From the NCBI RefSeq assembly GCF_023715655.1, contig NZ_JAMBON010000001.1, positions 124,001 to 188,000 on the forward strand: a stretch of 64,000 nt of DNA. The letters run 5' to 3'. The notes under the pieces are model-generated. The model did no database searches, was not told where the DNA came from, and saw nothing but the letters and a program-made list of their open reading frames with translations. This document shows positions 46,271 through 54,237 of the stretch, piece after piece. This DNA is from Oceanobacillus luteolus. GTDB lineage: Bacteria; Bacillota; Bacilli; Bacillales; Amphibacillaceae. The position numbers and the translations under genes were made by a program. Every line of letters starts with the position of its first letter. Positions within the stretch are counted from its first letter, which is position 1.

Positions 46271-47578
46271 ATGATAATTAATCATCATCCGTTTAGCACA
46301 AATGATAAGGGTAACTTAGTGATTGGCGGTGTGGATAGTTTGACACTTGCTGAAAAGTATGGAACCCCACTTTATGTTTATGATGTTGGAATCATTCGTA
46401 AAAATGCTAGAAGCTTCATCAAAGCTTTCGAAAACCTCGACGTTAAAGCAAAAGTAGCATACGCAAGTAAAGCTTTCTCTTGTATTGCTATGGTTCAAGT
46501 CGCTAATCAAGAAGGATTATGCCTTGATGTCGTATCGCAAGGTGAATTATTCACTGCGCTGGAAGCTGGATTTCCATCAGAACGCATTCATATGCATGGA
46601 AACAATAAAAGTCGGCATGAATTAAAGATGGCGATCGATCACCAAATCGGTTGTATTGTAATTGATAATTTTTACGAAATCCAGCTTCTTGAGGAGCTTC
46701 TTCAGCAAGAAGGAAAAACAATGGATGTTCTCCTTCGTGTGACGCCAGGAGTGGAACTAAACACTCATCAATACATCATGACTGGGAATGAAGACTCCAA
46801 ATTTGGATTCAATATCGTCAATGGTCAAGCTGATCAAGCTTTCCAGCTACTTCACAATCATAAACATATTCGTCTGAAGGGTCTACATTGTCATATTGGT
46901 TCGCAAATATTTGAGACAGAAGGATTCAAAGTCGCTGTAGATCTTTTGTTTGAACAGATTGAAAAGTGGTTAGATAGGGATGGTTTTAAACCGCAAGTTT
47001 TAAATCTTGGTGGTGGATATGGAATCCGCTATACAGAGATTGACAATCCTCTAGAATATAATGTGTACGTTGATGAGATAGTCGAGGCAGTTAAGAAGAA
47101 TAGTGAGCGATTAAACATTTTAATGCCGGAAATATGGATTGAACCAGGAAGATCTATTGTCGGCAACGCAGGAGTATCATTGTATACAGTTGGGTCTTCT
47201 AAAGAGATCCCTGGAATTAGAAATTATATTTCTGTGGATGGTGGAATGGCGGATAATATTCGTCCGGCTCTTTATGAAGCGAAGTATGAAGCAGTCATTG
47301 CGAATAAAGCTACAGTAAAGCCAATTGAAAAAGCCTCTATCGCTGGGAAAGCTTGTGAATCTGGAGATATGCTCATTTGGGATCTGCCACTTCCAGAAAC
47401 AGAGCCTGGAGACATATTGGCTGTCTTTGCAACAGGAGCTTACGGATACGCAATGGCAAGTAATTATAACCGCTTGGCCAAACCCGCAGTGGTATTTGTT
47501 GAGGATGGGACAGACAAACTTGTAGTAAAGAGAGAAACGGCTGAAGATATTATTAAAAATGATTTATCCTATGAATAA
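46271..47578 (+). CDS. lysA: Diaminopimelate decarboxylase
   Basis: A 435-residue PLP enzyme making lysine from meso-diaminopimelate, the last lysine step. Lys67 in AYASKAFS holds PLP; HCHIGSQI, LNLGGGYGIRY, EPGRSIVG and the C-terminal KACESGDML, GAYGYAMASNYN complete the fold-III signatures. Only weak SD (ACTGGGGGAAACC) but good spacing. Sits after spoVAF, a very old linkage in Bacillales; the aspartokinase at 10.6 kb supplies the same pathway. Confidence 0.97.
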   Translation: MIINHHPFSTNDKGNLVIGGVDSLTLAEKYGTPLYVYDVGIIRKNARSFIKAFENLDVKAKVAYASKAFSCIAMVQVANQEGLCLDVVSQGELFTALEAGFPSERIHMHGNNKSRHELKMAIDHQIGCIVIDNFYEIQLLEELLQQEGKTMDVLLRVTPGVELNTHQYIMTGNEDSKFGFNIVNGQADQAFQLLHNHKHIRLKGLHCHIGSQIFETEGFKVAVDLLFEQIEKWLDRDGFKPQVLNLGGGYGIRYTEIDNPLEYNVYVDEIVEAVKKNSERLNILMPEIWIEPGRSIVGNAGVSLYTVGSSKEIPGIRNYISVDGGMADNIRPALYEAKYEAVIANKATVKPIEKASIAGKACESGDMLIWDLPLPETEPGDILAVFATGAYGYAMASNYNRLAKPAVVFVEDGTDKLVVKRETAEDIIKNDLSYE

Positions 47579-47654
47579 AAGGAGATTTCTTTTCAAGGAC
47601 TGCTTGTAATGGTAAACTATACAAGATAATGAAATTATAAAGGAGCGTTTATGC

Positions 47655-48089
47655 ATGGCTAAAACAGGCTATATTTTAATGGAAAACGGGGAAAGAATAG
47701 AGTTGGAATTCTTCCCGGAAGAAGCACCAAACACGGTAAAAAACTTTGAAGAACTTGCCAATTCTGGCTTCTATGATGGAGTGACGTTCCACCGAGTAAT
47801 TCCTGGATTTGTAAGCCAGGGAGGAGATCCTACTGGTACAGGTGCAGGAGGCAGCGGTAAGACGATCAAATGTGAAACGGAAGGTAATCCGCATAAGCAT
47901 GAAGCTGGAGCACTTTCCATGGCGCATGCAGGTAAAGATACTGGTTCAAGCCAATTTTTCTTAGTACATGAGCCACAGCCGCACTTGGATGGTGTACATA
48001 CTGTCTTCGGAAGAATTACATCAGGATTGGACATCGCGAGAAGTATGAAGAATGGCGATGTCATGAAAGAAGTTCGAGTAGCAGAATAA
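47655..48089 (+). CDS. ppiB: Peptidyl-prolyl cis-trans isomerase (cyclophilin)
   Basis: A 144-residue cytosolic cyclophilin. The fold signatures [33 protein letters not shown] (Arg and Phe active-site residues within), [17 protein letters not shown] and [11 protein letters not shown] are present. AAAGGAGCG lies upstream of ATG 47655; the ATG at 47651 is in another frame. Found between lysA and the rib locus in B. subtilis; here ribT follows. Confidence 0.96.
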   Translation: MAKTGYILMENGERIELEFFPEEAPNTVKNFEELANSGFYDGVTFHRVIPGFVSQGGDPTGTGAGGSGKTIKCETEGNPHKHEAGALSMAHAGKDTGSSQFFLVHEPQPHLDGVHTVFGRITSGLDIARSMKNGDVMKEVRVAE

Positions 48090-48171
48090 TTTCAAATTTC
48101 GTATAATTGTGTTGTTTCCTAATTGAAATAGGCAGAACTTGATACTGAAGAGCTCCATCCACTTATTTCAT

Positions 48172-48200
48172 TTGACAAACTTAAATTAAAGTGCCATAAA
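48172..48200 (+). promoter_or_regulatory. Possible sigma-A promoter of ribT
   Basis: TTGACA (48172-48177), 17 bases, CATAAA (48195-48200). No FMN riboswitch-like sequence is seen in this 187-base gap. Confidence 0.5.
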
Positions 48201-48276
48201 TATATATATGTCTAGAAGGCAGTTATCCATTATAATGAACTCAAGATGAATCTTAGTAGATTAATGAGGGGTTAAT

Positions 48277-48636
48277 ATGTTAATTCGTTATAAGAAAAAT
48301 ATGGAGAAAATTGCTATGGGCTTATTATCCTTTATGCCGGATGACAAAAAGGATGTAAAAAAGCTCCAGCAATACATTAAAGAGTATGAAACAAATCCGG
48401 ATTGGCATTTATATTTATGGAGAAATGATGAGGATATACTGGGGGCTATAGGCCTCAGGATAGAGGATGGAATTCATGCTGTAATCCAAGACTTGTCTGT
48501 CAACCCATCGCATCGGAATTTGGGGATTGGAAAAAAATTAGTTCAGGAAATCAAACGATTATATAGCGAAAAGTATATCGTCTATCCTAGTGAACAGATA
48601 AGACAATTTTACGAAAAATGTAATGCTGAAAACTAG
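48277..48636 (+). CDS. ribT: RibT, GNAT-family protein
   Basis: A 119-residue GNAT acetyltransferase-fold protein matching RibT: MLIRYKKNMEKIAMGLLSFMP is close to the B. subtilis N-terminus, and the acetyl-CoA site VNPSHRNLGIGKKLV is intact. RibT is normally the last gene of ribDEBAHT and its exact role is unsettled. The other rib genes are absent here, so it stands alone between ppiB and scpA with its own promoter and terminator. The SD is TGAGGGG. Confidence 0.9.
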   Translation: MLIRYKKNMEKIAMGLLSFMPDDKKDVKKLQQYIKEYETNPDWHLYLWRNDEDILGAIGLRIEDGIHAVIQDLSVNPSHRNLGIGKKLVQEIKRLYSEKYIVYPSEQIRQFYEKCNAEN

Positions 48637-48670
48637 TAAAAGCCAGCCCCAATACTGGGCTGGCTTTTAC
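48636..48670. terminator. Terminator between ribT and the YjcZ-family gene
   Basis: A perfect 14-bp stem, GTAAAAGCCAGCCC (48636-48649) with GGGCTGGCTTTTAC (48657-48670). The A and T runs sit in the stem, so it could work on both strands; the flanking genes converge. Confidence 0.88.
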
Positions 48671-48724
48671 ACCTGCTTTAATCGCAGTCAACCTTAATGC
48701 TAGTAATGAATTACATTACATGGT

Positions 48725-48820
48725 TTAGAACCATGCTGCCCCTACGATAATTAAAAGTATGAACAGCACGACAATTAGAGCAAAGCCTCCTGCGAAGCCG
48801 CCACCGTAACCACCACTCAT
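48725..48820 (-). CDS. YjcZ-family sporulation micropeptide
   Basis: A 31-residue peptide read on the minus strand from ATG 48820, with GGGAGG nine bases upstream. A Gly-rich head (MSGGYGGGFAGG) precedes one membrane helix (FALIVVLFILLIIVGAAWF). This is the pattern of the YjcZ/SscA small sporulation proteins. The SD and length are what the family shows; expression is not shown. A CATAAGCTA on the minus strand (48898-48890) could be a sigma-K -10 box, but the -35 is unconvincing. Confidence 0.8.
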   Translation of the reverse strand: MSGGYGGGFAGGFALIVVLFILLIIVGAAWF

Positions 48821-48871
48821 AACTTAAACCTCCCTTATTTGATACATAGGTAATCAAGTCAGTAATGCTTT

Positions 48872-48900
48872 TTGACTTTACTTACGATATAGCTTATGTA
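48872..48900 (+). promoter_or_regulatory. Possible sigma-A promoter of scpAB
   Basis: TTGACT (48872-48877), 17 bases, TATGTA (48895-48900). Confidence 0.45.
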
Positions 48901-48967
48901 CACCGTGGAAATTTGTTTGGGCAGATTACTGAAATTTTTAAAGAGATTTTTAGAAAGGTTGAGGACA

Positions 48968-49705
48968 ATGCAAGAAGCTTATAAGGTGAAGTTAGAGCAA
49001 TTTGAAGGTCCTCTTGACTTATTGCTTCATTTAATTAAGCAATATGAAATTGATATTTACGATATTCCAGTAGCAGAAATCACAAAACAATACATGGAAT
49101 ATATTTATACGTTTGAAAAATTGGAGTTAAATATCGCAAGTGAATATCTTGTAATGGCTGCAACCCTTGTTGCCATTAAAAGTCAAATGCTTTTACCTAA
49201 ACAGGAAGTGACAGAAGAAGTAGACGAATATATGGAAGATCCCAGAGAAGAGTTAATGCAGCGCTTGATTGAGTATCGTAAGTTCAAAGAAGCGGCAGAA
49301 AAGCTAAAAGAAAAAGAAGGAGAGGCGACACATACTTATACTCGCCCCCCAATGGGCTTTAAAGACTTACTTATCGAGAAGCCACCTGTTGTTCCAGGGG
49401 ATGTAACGATTTATGATATGATCGGTGCACTTGGAAAAATGCTTGAAAGAAAAAAGTGGAACGAGCCATTAGATACAAAAGTACAACGGGCAGAGATTCC
49501 GATTGATGAAAGAATGCGCGACGTGCTTACAATCGTTAAACGTGCAAAAAGTGGAGTACGATTTGATGAACTGTTTACTGTTCCTTCCAAGTCTCATATT
49601 GTCGTTACTTTTCTAGCGCTACTGGAGCTGATGAAGGAAAAACAGGTATACTGCAAACAAACAAAGCATTTTGATACGTTATATTTGTATGCAATGGAGG
49701 AATGA
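48968..49705 (+). CDS. scpA: Segregation and condensation protein A
   Basis: A 245-residue kleisin that bridges SMC head domains with ScpB in chromosome condensation. The N-terminal FEGPLDLLLHLIKQYEIDIYDIP region and C-terminal winged helix (FDELFTVPSKSHIVVTFLALLELMK) are typical. The start at 48968 follows AAAGGTTGAGGAC; a longer frame adds residues with no SD. It overlaps scpB by four bases (ATGA). Confidence 0.96.
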   Translation: MQEAYKVKLEQFEGPLDLLLHLIKQYEIDIYDIPVAEITKQYMEYIYTFEKLELNIASEYLVMAATLVAIKSQMLLPKQEVTEEVDEYMEDPREELMQRLIEYRKFKEAAEKLKEKEGEATHTYTRPPMGFKDLLIEKPPVVPGDVTIYDMIGALGKMLERKKWNEPLDTKVQRAEIPIDERMRDVLTIVKRAKSGVRFDELFTVPSKSHIVVTFLALLELMKEKQVYCKQTKHFDTLYLYAMEE

Positions 49706-50316
49706 AAGTGGAAATAGGTCATTATAAAGCCGTAATCGAAGGATTGCTTTTTGCGTCTGGAGATGAAGGAATCACCATTAAACAATTGTGTAAAGTGCTG
49801 GATATATCAGAAGCAACTGCAACCCATATTATCGAAGAGTTGAAATATGATTACGAAAATACAAATAGAGGACTTCTTATCATGGAAGCAAATGATGCTT
49901 TGCATCTTACAACAAAACCAGAACATAGTGAGTACTTCAAAAAATTATTGGAGACACCACAAACAAATAAAATGTCACAGGCGGCACTGGAGACCCTTGC
50001 AATTATTGCTTACAGGCAACCAATTACCCGTGCTGAGATTGAAGAAATCAGAGGAGTCAAGAGTGATGGTCCTGTACAAACTTTGATTAATCGCTCGCTC
50101 ATCGAGGAAATGGGAAGAAAAGAAACAGTGGGTCGTCCTATATTATTCCGTACAACAAAAGATTTTTTGACTTATTTTGGATTAACTTCGCTTGAAGAGC
50201 TGCCACCTTTACCTGAGTCCGATGAGGAAGACATGAATAGTCAGGAAGTCGATTTATTCTTTGAAAAATTTAATGATGAGATGGATAACAATGATAATCC
50301 TTTTGAAAATAATTAA
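49702..50316 (+). CDS. scpB: Segregation and condensation protein B
   Basis: A 204-residue protein with two winged-helix domains, partner of ScpA and SMC. LEGLLFASGDEGIT-like N-terminal sequence (IEGLLFASGDEGITIKQL), then SQAALETLAIIAYRQPITRAEIEEIRGV and the second-domain LGRPILFRTTKDFLTYFGL-like block are visible. The C-terminus is acidic. Starts by overlapping scpA. Confidence 0.96.
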   Translation: MKVEIGHYKAVIEGLLFASGDEGITIKQLCKVLDISEATATHIIEELKYDYENTNRGLLIMEANDALHLTTKPEHSEYFKKLLETPQTNKMSQAALETLAIIAYRQPITRAEIEEIRGVKSDGPVQTLINRSLIEEMGRKETVGRPILFRTTKDFLTYFGLTSLEELPPLPESDEEDMNSQEVDLFFEKFNDEMDNNDNPFENN

Positions 50317-50320
50317 AATA

Positions 50321-50372
50321 GACTCCTTTTATGAAGGCCAAGCCTTTCTTACATGGCCTTTTCATTGGAGTC
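50321..50372 (+). terminator. Terminator-like nested hairpin after scpB
   Basis: GACTCC (50321-50326) pairs with GGAGTC (50367-50372), and inside AAGGCCA (50334-50340) pairs with TGGCCTT (50354-50360), followed by TTC. The T tract is short. Confidence 0.6.
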
Positions 50373-50539
50373 ACCCCATATTTTCCCTCTGTAAACCTCA
50401 GTAAAGTCTCTTCCCTTCGTTCTGACTACAGCCCAACGTTACAATCTAACTTAATATACATAATAAATAGCACTACAATACATCTATTAAAAAGTCATCG
50501 ATTTCCGACTTATAATCATCTGCGAAAACAAATTCCTTT

Positions 50540-50569
50540 GCATATAAGGAAATCCTCGTTGCATAGAAT
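50540..50569 (+). promoter_or_regulatory. Sigma-E promoter of dacB-spmAB
   Basis: GCATATA (50540-50546), 15 bases, CATAGAAT (50562-50569), a good fit to sigma-E (kmATATT-N13-15-CATACAhT). The -10 is identical to that before spoIIM. No gene is seen in the rest of the 50373-50602 gap. Confidence 0.6.
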
Positions 50570-50602
50570 GAATTAGAGAACGAAGCTAGGAGGATTATTG
50601 GC

Positions 50603-51535
50603 ATGCGAGTAGTGTTGGGAATTTTAACAAGCGTTTCGCTGTTTTTCTTATTCCTTGGAAGTGGACAGGCTGCCCCAGATGTTTCTGCAGAACATGCAAT
50701 ATTAATGGATGCGGAACGGGGTGAAATATTATTTGAAAAAGAAGCTTTTGAAGAAAGTCCTATTGCGAGTATAACTAAAATCATGACAGCAATTCTTGCT
50801 ATTGAATCCGGCAAAATGGAGGAAACAACGACTGTATCGAGAAAAGCTGTTTATACCGAAGGCTCATCGATTTACTTAGAGCAAGGTGAAAAAATTAAAA
50901 TTAAAGATCTTGTATACGGTTTGATGCTACGTTCTGGTAATGATGCAGCAGTTGCTATAGCTGAGCACATAGGTGAAAGTGAAGAGGGGTTTGTCTATTT
51001 AATGAATGAAAAGGCAAGATGGCTTGGCATGGACAACACCAACTTCAAAAATCCTCATGGTTTGGATGACGAAGAACATTATTCCAGTGCGTATGATATG
51101 GCAATTTTAACAAAAGAAGCAATGAATAATGAACATTTCAAAGAGATTAGTGGAGCAGTAAGCTATTTATCGGAAAATCGATCGTATAGTTGGCGGAATA
51201 AACATAAACTTGTCACAGGTTACTACTCCCATGCCTCCGGAGGAAAGACAGGATATACAAGACGGACGGGCAGAACATTGGTGACAACTGCAGAAAAGGA
51301 TGGAAACTCTTTGATTGCTGTAACCTTAAATGGACCAAATGATTGGAACGATCATATTTCACTCTTTGAATGGGGCTTTGATGAATTGGATGAAAGGAAT
51401 GATAAAGAAGGTGAAGAATTAAAGTTAAATGATTCAGAGTTTGATGATACGGCGTTTGTTCAGGAACCGAACAACCGACTTATGTCATCTCTCTCTTCTG
51501 TCTTCCGGAAAATGGTAGGGATCGAACCATGGTAA
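50603..51535 (+). CDS. dacB: D-alanyl-D-alanine carboxypeptidase DacB (spore, mother cell)
   Basis: A 310-residue penicillin-binding protein that adjusts cortex cross-linking. Signal peptide (cleaved near GQAAPDV), SITK at Ser56-Lys59, SGN in LRSGNDAAVA and KTG in GGKTGYT. It is shorter than the B. subtilis DacB (382 residues) and ends soon after the catalytic domain, lacking most of the C-terminal beta domain. CTAGGAGG lies before the ATG. The spmA start overlaps its stop by seven bases, so the dacB-spmA-spmB operon is intact. Confidence 0.92.
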   Translation: MRVVLGILTSVSLFFLFLGSGQAAPDVSAEHAILMDAERGEILFEKEAFEESPIASITKIMTAILAIESGKMEETTTVSRKAVYTEGSSIYLEQGEKIKIKDLVYGLMLRSGNDAAVAIAEHIGESEEGFVYLMNEKARWLGMDNTNFKNPHGLDDEEHYSSAYDMAILTKEAMNNEHFKEISGAVSYLSENRSYSWRNKHKLVTGYYSHASGGKTGYTRRTGRTLVTTAEKDGNSLIAVTLNGPNDWNDHISLFEWGFDELDERNDKEGEELKLNDSEFDDTAFVQEPNNRLMSSLSSVFRKMVGIEPW

Positions 51536-52113
51536 ACTTAATTTGGGCATGTATGATAATTTTTGGCATCCTGTTTGCTATATTCAATGGGACGATGAAC
51601 GAAGTCAATAAAGCAATTATTGAGAGCGCAGGTGAAGCAGTTACATTATCGATAGGTTTAATTAGTATTCTAGTATTCTGGCTTGGTGTAATGAAAATTG
51701 CAGAAGCCGCGGGGATTTTAAAAGTTATCACCAAAATCATGCGACCGATGATTGTTAAAATTTTTCCTGAAATACCAAAAGACCATCCGGCAATGGGCTA
51801 TATTCTCTCCAACTTCACTGCAAACTTTTTTGGATTAGGAAACGCTGCAACACCTTTGGGAATAAAGGCGATGCAAGAAATGAAAAAGTTAAGTGGTTCT
51901 GATGTCGCTTCTCGGTCGATGATTACCTTTTTGGCAATAAATACTTCCAGTCTCACACTAATACCAACGACAGTCATTGCGATTCGGATGCAATATAATT
52001 CCACTTCTCCAACCGAAATCGTCGCAACTACATTAATAGCTTCCCTTGCTGGTGTCACAAGTGCTGTGTTGATCGACAGGTACTACTATAAAAAAGAGTC
52101 TCGGAGGAAATAG
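51529..52113 (+). CDS. spmA: Spore maturation protein A
   Basis: A 194-residue membrane protein with nucleoside-transporter-gate-like helices; GLGNAATPLGIKAMQEM is the signature. SpmA and SpmB are needed for full spore core dehydration in B. subtilis. The ATG lies inside the end of dacB. The spmB start follows two bases after its stop. Confidence 0.95.
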   Translation: MVNLIWACMIIFGILFAIFNGTMNEVNKAIIESAGEAVTLSIGLISILVFWLGVMKIAEAAGILKVITKIMRPMIVKIFPEIPKDHPAMGYILSNFTANFFGLGNAATPLGIKAMQEMKKLSGSDVASRSMITFLAINTSSLTLIPTTVIAIRMQYNSTSPTEIVATTLIASLAGVTSAVLIDRYYYKKESRRK

Positions 52114-52115
52114 CT

Positions 52116-52646
52116 ATGAGTTGGATGACAACACTCAGCATGTGGTTTATACCTTGTTTTCTACTAATTGTGTTAGTTACAGCATCCTGGAAAAAACTTC
52201 CCAGTTATGAATTGTTTGTTGAAGGAGGAAAGGAAGGTGTCAAGATGGCATTTTCTTTACTTCCTTTTTTAGTAGGTATGATTGTAGCTATCACCATTTT
52301 ACGAAGTTCTGGTGCATTAGATGCTTTGATAGGCCTCCTGGCACCTGTCCTGACTTTATTGGGATTTCCACCAGAAGTCCTGCCCCTCGCATTAATACGA
52401 CCGATTTCAGGTACAGCCGCCCTCGGTATGACAACTGAATTGATTCAAACCTATGGCCCTGATTCTTTTATTGGGAGAGTCGCTTCCACTATGCAAGGAA
52501 GCACGGATACCACGTTATATATATTGACAATTTATTTTGGTGCGGTCGGAATCAAAAGAATGCGATACGCACTTAAGGTTGGACTATTAGCGGATTTGGT
52601 TGGTATAATTGTTTCGATTGTGATAGTTACACTCGTATTTGGATAA
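52116..52646 (+). CDS. spmB: Spore maturation protein B
   Basis: A 176-residue membrane protein with the gate-domain residues RPISGTAALGMTTELIQTYGPDSFIGR and MQGSTDTTLYILTIYFGAVGIK. Partner of SpmA in spore core dehydration. The SD GGAGGAAATAGCT is strong. It ends the operon, followed by a palindromic terminator. Confidence 0.95.
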   Translation: MSWMTTLSMWFIPCFLLIVLVTASWKKLPSYELFVEGGKEGVKMAFSLLPFLVGMIVAITILRSSGALDALIGLLAPVLTLLGFPPEVLPLALIRPISGTAALGMTTELIQTYGPDSFIGRVASTMQGSTDTTLYILTIYFGAVGIKRMRYALKVGLLADLVGIIVSIVIVTLVFG

Positions 52647-52655
52647 GCTAATTTG

Positions 52656-52690
52656 TAGCGTTTAATGTACATTAAACGCTATTATTGTTT
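52656..52690. terminator. Palindrome/terminator after spmB
   Basis: TAGCGTTTAATG and CATTAAACGCTA meet at TA (52656-52681) to give a nearly perfect 13-bp inverted repeat, followed by TTATTGTTT. Confidence 0.65.
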
Positions 52691-52767
52691 TATTAAAAAG
52701 AACTCATTCCAATGAATTGTTACGAGCTGGTGTATCGAAATAAAATAAATTATAGGATGATGATGAA

Positions 52768-53490
52768 ATGGCGGAAGAAAGACTACAAAAAGTGATTGCA
52801 CAAAGTGGCCTTACGTCTAGAAGGAAAGCAGAACAATTGATTGTAGAAGGTAAGGTTAAAGTAAATAATCAGATCGTAACCACTTTAGGAACTAAAGTGG
52901 GTCCTCAAGATGAAATTGAAGTGGATGGTGTACCTCTTGAAAAGGAGGCTCCAGTATATTACATGTTGTACAAGCCGAGAGGTGTCATCTCGAGCGTCAA
53001 AGATGATAAAGGCAGGAAAACAGTACTTGATTTTTTCCCGGAAGTTGAAGAAAGGATTTACCCGATTGGCCGTCTCGACTATGACAGTTCAGGTCTTATA
53101 CTGTTAACAAATGACGGGGAGTTTGCAAATCTACTGATGCACCCTAGTCATGGAGTCGAAAAGGTCTATGTTGCAAAGCTCCGGGGAATACCAAGTAAAG
53201 AAGAGCTCGCTCAGCTTAGAAAAGGTGTGAAGTCAGATAGGGATTTGCTAAAAGCGGTTCGGTACAAAATATTGTCCGTAGATCGTAAAAAGAATTCCAT
53301 GTTATTAGAGTTGACTTTAATCGAGGGCAAAAATCGACATGTGAGAAGAATGATGGAAGCGCTCGGGTATCCAGTACAAAAGCTTAAGAGGGAAAGGTAT
53401 GGCAACCTCACCTTGGATGGTCTGGTGCCTGGTGAAACTAGAGCGTTGACCCCGAAAGAAGTGAAGCAAATCAGAAATAAAGCTACATGA
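52768..53490 (+). CDS. rluB: 23S rRNA pseudouridine synthase RluB
   Basis: A 240-residue RsuA/RluB family enzyme. An N-terminal S4 domain (RLQKVIAQSGLTSRRKAEQLI) precedes the catalytic domain, with the Asp nucleophile in GRLDYDSSGLILLTNDG and the later LIEGKNRHVRRMMEALG. The SD is TAGGATGATG. In B. subtilis the rluB orthologue (ypuL) also lies between spmB and resA. The exact target uridine is assigned by family. Confidence 0.94.
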   Translation: MAEERLQKVIAQSGLTSRRKAEQLIVEGKVKVNNQIVTTLGTKVGPQDEIEVDGVPLEKEAPVYYMLYKPRGVISSVKDDKGRKTVLDFFPEVEERIYPIGRLDYDSSGLILLTNDGEFANLLMHPSHGVEKVYVAKLRGIPSKEELAQLRKGVKSDRDLLKAVRYKILSVDRKKNSMLLELTLIEGKNRHVRRMMEALGYPVQKLKRERYGNLTLDGLVPGETRALTPKEVKQIRNKAT

Positions 53491-53521
53491 AATTGTACCA
53501 TTTTAGACACAGTATTTACCA

Positions 53522-53549
53522 TTGGTCATCGGTATGATAATGGTATAAT
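53522..53549 (+). promoter_or_regulatory. Extended -10 promoter of the res operon
   Basis: TGGTATAAT (53541-53549) is an extended -10 box; TTGGTC (53522-53527) could be the -35, with a 16-base spacer. Confidence 0.6.
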
Positions 53550-53567
53550 ACACTGGGAGTGATTTAC

Positions 53568-54140
53568 TTGAATTTAGAGAAAGCGCATCAAAAAAAGCAA
53601 AGGAAAAAACGCAACAGACTGATATATAGAGGAGCTATTTTGGCAGTACTTGTTGGTGCACTTATTTTTGCGATAGTCACTAATCTTCAAAAAGATAATA
53701 CGGTGTATAGGGCTGGAGATCAAGCACCAGACTTTCAATTGCAGCAGATTAGTGATAATAACGAATTGGAGACGGTTCGCTTAAGTGATTTGGAAGGTAA
53801 AGGAGTAATGCTGAACTTTTGGGCTACATGGTGTAAACCATGTGAAGCAGAGATGCCCTATATGCAGGAATTATATCCTGAATATAAGGAGAAAGGTGTA
53901 GAAATTGTTGCTGTAAGTCTGGATAGTACAGAACTTGTCGTTGACCAGTTTATCGATCGTTATGATCTGACATTCCCTATTCCTCATGATCGCAATGGAG
54001 AAATTAGGGATTTATATAAAGTTGGTCCAATTCCAAGTACATTTTTCATTAGCCCTGATGGTGAGATAAAGGATATAGTAAATGGGGCGTTAACCTTAGA
54101 TTTATTGGAAGGTTATTTGAACGAAATTACGCCCGAGTAA
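53568..54140 (+). CDS. resA: Thiol-disulfide oxidoreductase ResA
   Basis: A 190-residue membrane-anchored thioredoxin-fold protein that keeps apocytochrome c haem-binding cysteines reduced. A basic N-terminus and one membrane helix (about res 22-40) precede the domain with the CxxC Cys89 and Cys92 in WATWCKPCEAE. The start is a TTG at 53568 about six bases after GGGAGTGA. It begins the resABCDE cluster. Confidence 0.94.
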   Translation: MNLEKAHQKKQRKKRNRLIYRGAILAVLVGALIFAIVTNLQKDNTVYRAGDQAPDFQLQQISDNNELETVRLSDLEGKGVMLNFWATWCKPCEAEMPYMQELYPEYKEKGVEIVAVSLDSTELVVDQFIDRYDLTFPIPHDRNGEIRDLYKVGPIPSTFFISPDGEIKDIVNGALTLDLLEGYLNEITPE

Positions 54141-54237
54141 AGGAGCTTGTAATTAGCTTAGCTTATTATTCTATCAAATGGATGCTTAAGTGATAAGTCT
54201 ATTCCAAGTTTGATATGAACAACTGAGAGGGATGCAA

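Noticed and set aside
48090-48276. FMN riboswitch ahead of ribT
   Set aside because: None of the conserved RFN-element blocks is visible; the region is AT-rich with an ordinary promoter.
50331-50576. 81-codon frame in the scpB-dacB gap
   Set aside because: Starts inside a hairpin, has no SD and overlaps the sigma-E promoter of dacB.
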